From Lachnospiraceae bacterium (GTDB lineage Bacteria; Bacillota; Clostridia; Lachnospirales; Lachnospiraceae): DNA of 15,540 nt. Positions 6,378-14,467 of this stretch are shown in pieces; within the stretch, counting starts at the first letter, position 1; each line of letters opens with the position of its first letter. The stretch lies in the NCBI GenBank assembly GCA_021205045.1, contig JAJPYH010000226.1:1-15540 (forward strand), in the 5' to 3' direction. The notes under the pieces were generated by a model. It did no database searches, had not been told where the DNA came from, and was given only the letters and a program-made list of their open reading frames with translations. The position numbers and the translations under genes are program-made.

Positions 6378-7394
6378 ATGGCAGAATTGGTAAAGGTAGC
6401 GGTGGACGCCATGGGCGGAGATGAGGCTCCGGGCGTTATTGTGGAAGCTGTGGTGGAGGCGCTGAAGGCCTCTGACAGGATCAAGGTATTTCTGGCGGGG
6501 AAGGAAGACGCCATCAGGGGAGAACTGTCCAAATACACCTACCCGGCAGACCGGCTGGAAATTGTCCACGCCGGGGAAGTGATCGAGATGGCCGAGCCTC
6601 CGGCCAACGCCATTCGCAAAAAAAAGGACTCCTCCATCGTGGTGGCCATGAAAATGGTAAAGAGCGGACAGTGCGACGCCTACGTATCCGCCGGCAGCAC
6701 CGGAGCCAACCTGGTGGGTGCCCAGCTGCTGGTAGGAAGGCTCAAGGGTGTGGACCGGGCTCCCTTAGCGCCACTGATTCCCACGGCAAAGGGAGTGTCC
6801 CTGCTCATCGACTGCGGCGCCAACGTGGACGCCCGCCCCGCCCACCTGGTGCAGTTTGCCAGAATGGGTTCCATTTATATGGAGAATATTATGGGGATCA
6901 AAAACCCAACGGTGGGCATTGTCAATATCGGCGCCGAGGAGGAGAAGGGCAACGCCCTGGTGAAAGAGACCTTCCCCCTTTTAAAGGAATGTAAGGACAT
7001 CAACTTCATCGGCAGCGTGGAAGCCAGAGACATTCCCGCGGGCGGCGCGGATGTGGTTGTCTGCGAGGCCTTTGTGGGCAACGTGATTTTAAAGATGTAC
7101 GAAGGCGTGGGCAGCACCCTGATCAGAGAAGTGAAGGCCGGCATGGTCTCCAACTTCCGCAGCAAGATCGGCGCCCTCTTAGTCAAACCCGCCCTCAAGG
7201 AAACCCTCAGAAAATTCGAACTGGATCAATACGGCGGCGCCCCCATGCTTGGTCTGCGCGGCCTGGTGGTCAAAACCCACGGCAGCGCCAGCGTAACCGA
7301 AGTCAAGAACTCCATTTTACAATGCATCGACTTCACTGAACAGCATATCAACGACAAAATTCAGGCAGCACTGAGTGCCGACACAGACCAGTAA
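6378..7394 (+). CDS. plsX: Phosphate acyltransferase PlsX
   Basis: PlsX converts acyl-ACP and phosphate to acyl-phosphate, the acyl donor for PlsY at the first step of phospholipid synthesis; it is a peripheral membrane enzyme. The 338 residues fit the family. VAVDAMGGDEAPG (8-19) is the signature N-terminus, followed by SAGSTGANLVGAQ (104-116), DCGANVDARP (145-154), NIGAEEEKGN (183-192) and CEAFVGNVILKMYEG (229-243). I chose ATG 6378, served by GGGAG (6365-6369) at 8 nt; an in-frame ATG at 6354 has no ribosome binding site and would add eight non-family residues. The frequent neighbours rpmF and DUF177 are absent here, while acpP follows as usual. Confidence 0.95.
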   Translation: MAELVKVAVDAMGGDEAPGVIVEAVVEALKASDRIKVFLAGKEDAIRGELSKYTYPADRLEIVHAGEVIEMAEPPANAIRKKKDSSIVVAMKMVKSGQCDAYVSAGSTGANLVGAQLLVGRLKGVDRAPLAPLIPTAKGVSLLIDCGANVDARPAHLVQFARMGSIYMENIMGIKNPTVGIVNIGAEEEKGNALVKETFPLLKECKDINFIGSVEARDIPAGGADVVVCEAFVGNVILKMYEGVGSTLIREVKAGMVSNFRSKIGALLVKPALKETLRKFELDQYGGAPMLGLRGLVVKTHGSASVTEVKNSILQCIDFTEQHINDKIQAALSADTDQ

Positions 7395-7566
7395 GCGCTG
7401 CATTTCTGGCTGAATATGGTAAAAAATAAAGTTCAGAGTAACCTGTAAGTAAGCAGGACTCATTGGTTTCCAAAAGCTGAGGCGAAGATGAACGATGAAG
7501 TTTCCGCCGTACTTTTCCAAATCATGGAGTCCCGAAACTGAGAATATAAAAAAAGGAGAAACTGCT
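7395..7566 (+). other. plsX-acpP spacer
   Basis: This 172-nt gap holds no convincing gene; an in-frame extension of acpP back to 7495 lacks a ribosome binding site. AGTTTC (7499-7504) can pair with GAAACT (7534-7539), and CCTG (7442-7445) with CAGG (7454-7457), but neither makes a convincing regulatory element. No clear promoter was found, although a separate one for the abundant ACP would be plausible. Confidence 0.5.
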
Positions 7567-7812
7567 ATGGAATTTGAAAAGGTAAGAGAAATCATCATTA
7601 ACGAACTGCACCTGAAGGAAGAGGACATCACCCTGGACACCAACCTGAGCGAAGACCTGGGCGTAGACTCCCTGGACCTTTACCAGGTCATCCTGAACAT
7701 CCAGGACGAATTCGATATGGAATTCCCCGATGAAATTTTCGAGGGCGATTCCATGAAGACCGTGCGCGACTGCGTGGAAGCACTCAAGACAGAGCTGGCG
7801 AAAAAGGCGTAA
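7567..7812 (+). CDS. acpP: Acyl carrier protein
   Basis: An 81-residue acidic protein with the phosphopantetheine site LGVDSLDL, S35 being the modified serine. It carries growing acyl chains in fatty acid synthesis and supplies acyl-ACP to PlsX. The helix III region, QDEFDMEFPDEIFE, is also typical. GGAG (7555-7558) in an A-rich stretch is 8 nt before the ATG. A Tyr follows DSLDL where Val is common; this is within family variation. The gene is followed immediately by a compact terminator, consistent with ACP being made in excess over the genes downstream. Confidence 0.95.
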   Translation: MEFEKVREIIINELHLKEEDITLDTNLSEDLGVDSLDLYQVILNIQDEFDMEFPDEIFEGDSMKTVRDCVEALKTELAKKA

Positions 7813-7814
7813 AC

Positions 7815-7841
7815 AAAAAGCCCTTCTTCAAGGGCTTTTTT
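7815..7841 (+). terminator. Terminator between acpP and rnc
   Basis: An 11-bp perfect stem (7815-7825/7830-7840, loop CTTC) has the GCCCTT/AAGGGC core and ends in six T residues (7836-7841). The rnc ribosome binding site begins 4 nt later, leaving no room for a new promoter, so readthrough or an upstream internal promoter must supply rnc-smc-ftsY. Confidence 0.88.
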
Positions 7842-7855
7842 AACGGAGGATGAAA

Positions 7856-8575
7856 ATGCAGTACGGCGCAACGCCAGAAGGGCAGAAGGAGCTGGAACAG
7901 AAAATCGGCTATACCTTTCACAACAAGGCTCTGCTGAAACAGGCCCTGACCCACAGCTCCTATGCCAATGAAATCAAAATTTTAAAGTCTGAGGACTACG
8001 AACGTCTGGAATTTCTGGGGGACGCGGTGCTGGAGCTTGTCTCCAGTGATTTTTTGTTTTCTGAATACCCCCAGATGCCTGAGGGAAAGCTGAGCAAGCT
8101 TCGGGCATCCCTGGTCTGTGAGGCCGCGCTGGCCTACACGGCCCACCAGCTTGGACTGGAGCGATATTTCCTGCTGGGGAAGGGCGAGGAGAGCACCGGC
8201 GGCAGAGAAAGACCGGCCATTGCCTGTGATGTGGTGGAAGCCGTCATCGGCGCCATTTACCTGGACAGCGGGCTGGAGGAAGCCAGAAAGTTTATCTTTT
8301 CCTTTATTCTGGACGATATCGAGACCAGACATTTATTTTATGACGCCAAATCTACCCTGCAGGAGTATGTGCAGGGAAGCTCCCAGGGCCAGCTCGCCTA
8401 CAGGATTATATATGAGAAGGGCCCGGAGCACGACAAGGAATTTGGAGTGGAGCTGACCCTGGACGGCAGAGTCCTGGGGAGGGGAGAGGGTCATAATAAA
8501 AAGGCCGCTGAGCAGCAGGCTGCTTACCAGGCATTACGAAAGCTGCACAAAGAGGACGGTATGACATGTACCTGA
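7856..8575 (+). CDS. rnc: Ribonuclease III
   Basis: RNase III cleaves double-stranded RNA, processing the rRNA precursor and some mRNAs. The 239-residue protein has the catalytic signature ERLEFLGDA (49-57; E49, E52, D56) and the second acidic site D125/E128 in CDVVEAVIGAIYLD. A double-stranded RNA-binding domain follows at about 165-232, with GEGHNKKAAEQQAA. GGAGG (7845-7849) lies 6 nt before ATG 7856; the ATG at 7850 touches it and is too close. The last 10 nt overlap the start of smc, so the two are probably translationally coupled. Confidence 0.96.
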   Translation: MQYGATPEGQKELEQKIGYTFHNKALLKQALTHSSYANEIKILKSEDYERLEFLGDAVLELVSSDFLFSEYPQMPEGKLSKLRASLVCEAALAYTAHQLGLERYFLLGKGEESTGGRERPAIACDVVEAVIGAIYLDSGLEEARKFIFSFILDDIETRHLFYDAKSTLQEYVQGSSQGQLAYRIIYEKGPEHDKEFGVELTLDGRVLGRGEGHNKKAAEQQAAYQALRKLHKEDGMTCT

Positions 8576-11500
8576 AAAGTATCGAGATTCAGGGATTTAA
8601 ATCCTTTGCCAATAAGATCAACTTCAAATTTCATAACGGCATCACAGCCATTGTGGGACCCAACGGAAGCGGCAAGTCCAATGTGGCGGACGCGGTTCGC
8701 TGGGTATTGGGTGAGCAGCGGATCAAGCAGCTGCGCGGCGCCAGCATGCAGGATGTGATTTTTTCAGGGACAGAGATGAGAAAGCCCTTAAGCTGCGCTT
8801 ATGTGGCGATCACCCTGGACAACTCAGATCACAAGCTGGCCATCGACTATGAGGAGGTCACGGTGGCCCGCAGACTCTACCGCTCCGGAGAGAGCGAGTA
8901 TCTGTTAAACGGCACGGCCTGCCGCCTGCGGGATATCAATGAGCTTTTTTATGACACGGGAATCGGCAAGGAAGGCTATTCCATTATCGGCCAGGGTCAG
9001 ATTGACAAGATCTTAAGCGGCAAGCCGGAGGAGCGCAGAGAGCTCTTTGACGAAGCCGCCGGCATTGTCAAATTCAAGCACAGAAAGGCCGCCGCCGCCA
9101 GGAAGCTGGAGGAAGAGCAGGCCAATTTTGTCCGGGTCAACGATATTTTAAGCGAGCTGGAAAAGCAGATTGGCCCCCTGGAGCGCCAGAGTGAAAAGGC
9201 GCGTATTTATTTAAGGAAAAAAGAAGAGCTCAAAAATCTGGACATCAACTGTTTCCTTCTGGAAAATGAACGCCTTCAGACAGAGATAACGCAGGTGGAG
9301 GAAAAACGCCAGATTGTCTCCGATGACTATGCGCAGACAGCGCAGAAATTTGAGAATATCCGCAGGGAATACGAGGCGGCCACCTCCGCCATTGCCGCCT
9401 GCGAAGCCAGAATGGAGGAGAGCCGCACCGCGGTCAGCGAGGCGGAGCTTCTGCGGGGAAGACTGGAAGGCCAGATCAATGTCTATAAAGAACAGATCCG
9501 CTCCGCTGAAAATAATGAGGAGCACTTCCAGAATCGCAGCCGTGCTCTGGAGGCCGAGATAGAGAGCCGGGGAAAGGAGCTGGCTGCCCTCCTGGAAAAG
9601 CGAAAGGAACTGGACGCCCAGATGGAGGAAATCTCCGCCAGACGGGATGAGGCCAGAACCCGCCTGGATCAGGTGCTGGATGAGATAGACAGCGTCAATG
9701 GGCAGGTGGACGCTATCAAGGCGGGAGTTTTAGATGGTCTGAATGAGAAGGCCTCCGTCAAGACAAGGCTGAGCCGCTTTGACACCATGCTGGAACAGCA
9801 CTCCATCCGCAGGGCTCAGATACAGGCAAAGCTCCTGGAGGCGGAGCCTGACGACAAAAAGAGAGAGGAGAACATTCAGTCGTTGGAAGAGGAAGTGGCT
9901 TCCATCGGCGCCGAGCTTTCCGACATGGAAAAGCAGATCGGCGACAAGGAGTCTCAGGTCGCCAGAATGCGGGCGGCTCTGACGAAGAGCGATGAGGAAT
10001 ACCGCTCCATTCAGGCGCACTACCACGCGGAGCATTCCCGCCTGGAGGCTCTGGTGAACCTGGCGGAGCGCTACGAGGGATACGGCGGCAGCGTCAGAAA
10101 GGTCATGGAGCAAAAGCCCCGCACGCCGGGCATTATCGGCGTGGTGGCGGATATTTTGAAGGTAGAGCAAAAATATGAGACCGCCATTGAAACCGCTCTG
10201 GGCGGCAGCATCCAGAATATTGTCACGGACAACGAGGAGACCGCCAAAAAGCTGATTGCGTACTTAAAGGAGACGAAGGGCGGCAGAGCCACCTTCCTTC
10301 CCCTGACCAGCATCAGAAATGTACAGGAATTCAGGCAGAAGGAGTGTATGAAGGAGCAGGGCGTCATCGGACTGGCCGACACCCTTGTACACTGTGAAAA
10401 GGCTTATATCAACGTGGCAAGATCCCTGCTGGGGAGAATTCTGGTGGTGGACAACATTGACCATGCCGTTGCCATCGCAAGAAAGTACCGTTACAGCATC
10501 CGCATGGTGACTTTAGAGGGCGAGATGATCGTGCCCGGCGGTGCCATCAGCGGCGGTGCGTTCAAAAATAATTCCAATCTGCTGGGAAGGCGCCGGGAGA
10601 CGGAGGAGCTTCAAAAAAAGGTGGCTTCTCTGGAGAAGGAGCTGGACCGCATTCAGAATCAGATTGAAAAACAGAAAAATGAGAGAAATACCTACCGTGT
10701 GGCTGTGGAGATGCTCAAGAGCTCTCAGCAGACAAAGTACCTGCAGCTCAATACCGCCCGCCTGAATCTGGAAGCTTTGTGCGAGCGCAGACAGGAGGCG
10801 GAGGAGGGGCAGGACGCCCTGAATCTGGAATACCAGCAGATCACCGGGGAAGTCGGCCAGATCAATGAGGAGAAAAAGCAGGCGGCGGAGGAACTTGCCG
10901 CGCTGGATGAGAAGGAAAAGACTTCTGATGATCAGGTGCGTGAGCTTCAGACAAAGCTGGAGGAGCTTCGGGACAGGGAGACAAAAGAGACCTTCCGGGT
11001 TTCTCAGTGGGACATGGAGGTGCAGGCGATCTCGCAGAATCAGAACTTCCATGAGCAGAATGTGGACCGGGTTCGGACGGAGATTGATCACTGTCAGGTG
11101 GAGTTAGACGAGATTAAGAGCAGCATTCTGGACAATCAGAGTGACGTGGAATATAAGCAGGCATCCATTGAGGAGCTGACCCGATCCATCGAGCAGTCTT
11201 ATGAGGTGCAGAAACAGGCTCAGGAGGCTTTGGAGACTGCGGCCAGAGAGAAGGAAACCTGTACCGGAAAACAACAGGGCTTCTTTACGGAGCGGGAGGA
11301 AACATCGGCCCAGATGAGTCGTCTGGACAAGGAAATCTTCCGTCTGAACGCCCAGCGGGAAAAGCTGGAGGAAAGCGCGGAAGCTCAGATCAATTATATG
11401 TGGTCGGAGTATGAAATGACGCTTTCCGAGGCCATGAAGGTCCGCCGGGAGGATATGGGAGAGCTTGGCGCCATGAAGAGCGCCATCGCCCAGCTGAAGG

Positions 11501-12123
11501 CGGAGATCAAAAAGCTGGGCGATGTGAACGTCAACGCCATCGAGGATTACAAAAATCTGATGGAACGCTACACGTTTCTGAAAACCCAGCACGACGATCT
11601 GGAGCAGGCTCAGAAGACACTGCTTGGCATTATCGACGAACTGGACGGGGCCATGCGTAAGCAGTTTGCAGAGAAATTCGGAGAGATATCCAGGGAGTTT
11701 AATAAAGTATTTCAGGAGCTGTTCGGCGGCGGCCGGGGCACCCTTGAGCTGATGGAGGATGAGGATATTCTGGAGGCGGGAATCCGTATCATCGCCCAGC
11801 CTCCCGGCAAGAAGCTGCAGAACATGATGCAGCTTTCCGGCGGAGAGAAATCTCTGACCGCCATTGCCTTATTATTTGCCATTCAGAATCTGAAGCCGTC
11901 GCCCTTCTGTCTGCTGGACGAGATTGAGGCGGCGTTGGATGAATCCAATGTGGACCGTTTTGCCAAATACCTTCACAAGCTGACGGAGCACACCCAGTTC
12001 ATTGTGATCACGCACAGGCGGGGTACCATGTCCGAGGCAGACCGGCTGTACGGGATTACCATGCAGGAGAAGGGAGTATCCACGTTGGTGAGCGTGAATC
12101 TGATAGAGGAAGAGCTGACCTGA
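8566..12123 (+). CDS. smc: Chromosome partition protein SMC
   Basis: The ATPase core of the bacterial condensin, which with ScpA and ScpB organises and segregates the chromosome. At 1185 residues it is full length. The N-terminal head has MYLKSIEIQGFKSF and Walker A GPNGSGKS (31-38). Two long coiled-coil arms (about 170-500 and 670-1020) flank the hinge (about 505-665, with TPGIIGVVADIL and ISGGAF). The C-terminal head has the signature LSGGEKS (1090-1096) and Walker B LLDEIEAALD (1116-1125). AGAGGA (8551-8556) inside rnc is 9 nt before the ATG. ScpA and ScpB are not in this window. The order rnc-smc-ftsY is conserved in Firmicutes. Confidence 0.97.
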   Translation: MYLKSIEIQGFKSFANKINFKFHNGITAIVGPNGSGKSNVADAVRWVLGEQRIKQLRGASMQDVIFSGTEMRKPLSCAYVAITLDNSDHKLAIDYEEVTVARRLYRSGESEYLLNGTACRLRDINELFYDTGIGKEGYSIIGQGQIDKILSGKPEERRELFDEAAGIVKFKHRKAAAARKLEEEQANFVRVNDILSELEKQIGPLERQSEKARIYLRKKEELKNLDINCFLLENERLQTEITQVEEKRQIVSDDYAQTAQKFENIRREYEAATSAIAACEARMEESRTAVSEAELLRGRLEGQINVYKEQIRSAENNEEHFQNRSRALEAEIESRGKELAALLEKRKELDAQMEEISARRDEARTRLDQVLDEIDSVNGQVDAIKAGVLDGLNEKASVKTRLSRFDTMLEQHSIRRAQIQAKLLEAEPDDKKREENIQSLEEEVASIGAELSDMEKQIGDKESQVARMRAALTKSDEEYRSIQAHYHAEHSRLEALVNLAERYEGYGGSVRKVMEQKPRTPGIIGVVADILKVEQKYETAIETALGGSIQNIVTDNEETAKKLIAYLKETKGGRATFLPLTSIRNVQEFRQKECMKEQGVIGLADTLVHCEKAYINVARSLLGRILVVDNIDHAVAIARKYRYSIRMVTLEGEMIVPGGAISGGAFKNNSNLLGRRRETEELQKKVASLEKELDRIQNQIEKQKNERNTYRVAVEMLKSSQQTKYLQLNTARLNLEALCERRQEAEEGQDALNLEYQQITGEVGQINEEKKQAAEELAALDEKEKTSDDQVRELQTKLEELRDRETKETFRVSQWDMEVQAISQNQNFHEQNVDRVRTEIDHCQVELDEIKSSILDNQSDVEYKQASIEELTRSIEQSYEVQKQAQEALETAAREKETCTGKQQGFFTEREETSAQMSRLDKEIFRLNAQREKLEESAEAQINYMWSEYEMTLSEAMKVRREDMGELGAMKSAIAQLKAEIKKLGDVNVNAIEDYKNLMERYTFLKTQHDDLEQAQKTLLGIIDELDGAMRKQFAEKFGEISREFNKVFQELFGGGRGTLELMEDEDILEAGIRIIAQPPGKKLQNMMQLSGGEKSLTAIALLFAIQNLKPSPFCLLDEIEAALDESNVDRFAKYLHKLTEHTQFIVITHRRGTMSEADRLYGITMQEKGVSTLVSVNLIEEELT

Positions 12124-12143
12124 GAGTGGAGAAAGGATATAAA

Positions 12144-13079
12144 ATGGGAGAAGAGAAAAAAGGCTTTTTCAGCAGATTAAAGCAGGGACTGGCCAAGACC
12201 CGGGACAATGTGATTTACGGGCTGGATCAGATTTTCACAGGCTATTCTGAGATTGACGAGGACTTTTATGAGGAGCTGGAGGAACAGCTCATCATGGGAG
12301 ATATCGGCGTCAACGCCACCTCCGCCATTATGGACCGGCTCAGGGAGGATGTGGTCAGAAAACGCTTAAAGGAGCCCGGGGAGTGCAGGCAATACCTGAT
12401 CGAATCCATCCGGGAGCAGATGGAAGTGAAGGACACTGCCTACGAGTTTGAGAATCGGCAGTCCGTGATCTTTGTCATCGGTGTCAACGGCGTGGGCAAG
12501 ACCACTTCCGTGGGAAAGCTTGCCTACAATCTGCGCCAGTCCGGCAAGAAGGTGCTCATCGCGGCGGCGGATACCTATAGGGCAGCCGCAGGAGACCAGC
12601 TGCAGGAGTGGGCCAACCGGGCCGGTGTGGATATGATCGGCGGAAAAGAGGGGGCGGACCCGGCCAGCGTAGTGTATGACGCCGTGGTAGCAGCCAGGTC
12701 CAGAGGTGTGGACGTGCTGTTAGTGGACACGGCGGGCCGGCTTCATAACCGCAAGAATCTGATGGAAGAGCTCAGAAAGATGAACCGCATGATTGACAAG
12801 GGCTTCCCGGACGCCCATCGGGAGAACCTGATTGTGCTGGACGGCACCACCGGGCAGAACGCCATGGCTCAGGCGAAGGAATTCGGGAGTGTCACCGATC
12901 TGACGGGCATTATCCTGACCAAACTGGACGGTACGGCCAAGGGCGGCATCGCGGTGGCAATCCAGTCGGAGCTTCAGGTGCCGGTAAAATATATCGGCGT
13001 GGGAGAAGGAATTGAGGACTTACAGAAGTTTGACGCCAATGCCTTTGTGAATGCGTTGTTTGATATACAGGAGGACTGA
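12144..13079 (+). CDS. ftsY: Signal recognition particle receptor FtsY
   Basis: The SRP receptor GTPase, which docks Ffh-bound ribosomes at the membrane. The 311-residue protein has a short charged N-terminus with the amphipathic KGFFSRLKQGLAKTRDN segment, a helical N domain, and a G domain with GVNGVGKT (113-120), DTYRAAA (143-149), DTAGR (195-199) and TKLD (259-262), ending GVGEGIEDLQKFD. The long acidic A domain of E. coli FtsY is missing, as is normal in Firmicutes. I prefer ATG 12144, 6 nt after AAAGGA, over the GTG at 12126 just past the smc stop. The frequent downstream pair ylxM-ffh is not here. Confidence 0.96.
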   Translation: MGEEKKGFFSRLKQGLAKTRDNVIYGLDQIFTGYSEIDEDFYEELEEQLIMGDIGVNATSAIMDRLREDVVRKRLKEPGECRQYLIESIREQMEVKDTAYEFENRQSVIFVIGVNGVGKTTSVGKLAYNLRQSGKKVLIAAADTYRAAAGDQLQEWANRAGVDMIGGKEGADPASVVYDAVVAARSRGVDVLLVDTAGRLHNRKNLMEELRKMNRMIDKGFPDAHRENLIVLDGTTGQNAMAQAKEFGSVTDLTGIILTKLDGTAKGGIAVAIQSELQVPVKYIGVGEGIEDLQKFDANAFVNALFDIQED

Positions 13080-13089
13080 TTCCGCAGTC

Positions 13090-13131
13090 CGGGCTGTGGC
13101 CCAGGTCGGAAAGAAATTGCGGGCTTTGGCC
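13090..13131 (+). repeat. Direct repeat in the ftsY-ilvA spacer
   Basis: CGGGCTGTGGCC (13090-13101) recurs as CGGGCTTTGGCC (13120-13131), 11 of 12 bases identical, exactly 30 bp apart. The first copy contains a GGGC-TGTG-GCCC mini-hairpin. The 88-nt spacer is markedly GC-rich and shows no clear promoter or terminator. Function unknown. Confidence 0.5.
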
Positions 13132-13167
13132 GGAAGGCGGGGCCGGGGATACAGGAGGAATGATAAA

Positions 13168-14388
13168 ATGGAAGAGATGCTGACGCTGGATAAATTTGAG
13201 GAGGCTGCGGAGGTTTTAAAAAGTGTGACGCTGGAGACCAAGCTGGTGTATAGCGATTTTTTAAGTGGGCAGACTGGGAATAAGGTCTACTTAAAACCTG
13301 AAAATCTGCAGAAAACCGGAGCCTATAAGGTCAGGGGCGCCTATTATACCATGAGCACCCTGACACAGGAGGAGAGAGACAGGGGCGTGATCACCGCTTC
13401 CGCGGGCAACCATGCCCAGGGTGTGGCATACGCTGCCCAGCAGTACGGCTGCAGGGCCACCATCGTGATGCCCACCACTACGCCGCTTATGAAGGTGAAC
13501 CGCACCAAATCCTACGGCGCCGAGGTGGTGCTGCAGGGGGATGTGTATGACGAGGCCTGCGCTCATGCCTACGAGCTGGCGGATCAGTATGGCTATACCT
13601 TTATTCACCCCTTTGACGATCTGCGGGTGGCCACCGGCCAGGGAACCATCGCCATGGAGATTTTCAAGGAGCTGCCCTTGGTGGATTATATTCTGGTGCC
13701 CATCGGCGGCGGCGGACTTGCCACCGGCGTTTCCACTCTGGCCAAGCTTCTGAATCCCAAGATTCAGGTCATCGGCGTGGAACCGGCGGGCGCCAACTGC
13801 ATGCAGGTTTCTCTGGAGAAGGGAGAGGTGACCAGCCTTCCGGGGGTCAATACCATCGCGGACGGCACCGCTGTCAAGACGCCGGGCAGCCATATTTTCC
13901 CCTATATTCAGAAAAATCTGGATGGCATCATCACTGTGGAGGACGACGAGCTGATCGTAGCCTTCCTGGACATGGTGGAGAATCACAAGATGGTGGTGGA
14001 AAATTCCGGCCTTCTGACGGTGGCGGCCTTAAAGCATCTGGACGCCCATGGCAAGAAGGTAGTGGCGATTTTAAGCGGCGGCAATATGGACATCATCACC
14101 ATGTCCAGTGTGGTGCAGCAGGGACTGATTTTCCGGGACAGAATCTTTACAGTCTCCATTTATCTGCCGGACAAGCCGGGCGAGCTGCATAAGGTGTCCG
14201 GAATCCTGGCCAGGGAGAACGGCAACGTGATCAAGCTGGAGCACAATCAGTTTGTGACTACGAACCGGAATTCGGCGGTGGAGCTGACCATTACGCTGGA
14301 GGCCTTTGGAACCGAGCATAAGAATCAGATTCTGGAGGCGTTGAAAAAGGAGGGGTATAACCCCAGGCTGGTAATGGCCAGATTGTAG
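13168..14388 (+). CDS. ilvA: Threonine ammonia-lyase with C-terminal ACT domain
   Basis: A PLP enzyme converting threonine to 2-oxobutanoate and ammonia, feeding isoleucine synthesis or threonine catabolism. The 406 residues match the medium-length form. K54 in KTGAYKVRGA is the PLP lysine; SAGNHAQG (78-85) and the glycine loop PIGGGGLATG (177-186) bind substrate and cofactor phosphate. The ACT domain (about 325-406) contains IYLPDKPGELHKVSGILA and would allow amino-acid control. It could equally be named tdcB; the sequence does not decide between anabolic and catabolic roles. AGGAGG (13153-13158) is 9 nt before ATG 13168. An open frame reaches back to 13051 into ftsY, but its Arg-rich extension is not family-like. 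It lies 88 nt after ftsY. Confidence 0.92.
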   Translation: MEEMLTLDKFEEAAEVLKSVTLETKLVYSDFLSGQTGNKVYLKPENLQKTGAYKVRGAYYTMSTLTQEERDRGVITASAGNHAQGVAYAAQQYGCRATIVMPTTTPLMKVNRTKSYGAEVVLQGDVYDEACAHAYELADQYGYTFIHPFDDLRVATGQGTIAMEIFKELPLVDYILVPIGGGGLATGVSTLAKLLNPKIQVIGVEPAGANCMQVSLEKGEVTSLPGVNTIADGTAVKTPGSHIFPYIQKNLDGIITVEDDELIVAFLDMVENHKMVVENSGLLTVAALKHLDAHGKKVVAILSGGNMDIITMSSVVQQGLIFRDRIFTVSIYLPDKPGELHKVSGILARENGNVIKLEHNQFVTTNRNSAVELTITLEAFGTEHKNQILEALKKEGYNPRLVMARL

Positions 14389-14467
14389 GGCATGGCTTAA
14401 GAGCCGGTGCCCGGTGAAAGCGGCCGGCCGGTTTACTATCAAGGGAATGATTGAGAAAGTGCGGTAT

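Noticed and set aside
7495..7566. N-terminal extension of acpP by 24 residues
   Set aside because: GGAG at 7555-7558 points to the ATG at 7567, and ACP normally has about 75-82 residues.
13051..13167. N-terminal extension of threonine ammonia-lyase, overlapping ftsY
   Set aside because: It is Arg/Gly-rich and not family-like, and AGGAGG at 13153-13158 serves the ATG at 13168.
13291..13986. Long open frame on the - strand (231 codons) opposite ilvA, and similar ones opposite pepD, smc, pepF and rlmD
   Set aside because: They mirror well-supported genes, show His/Gln/Leu-rich antisense composition, and match no family I recognise.
14421..14430. 10-bp perfect palindrome CGGCCGGCCG before the YitT gene
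   Set aside because: It is a simple GC-rich palindrome with no T-run and no matching copy elsewhere in the window; not enough to call an operator or terminator.
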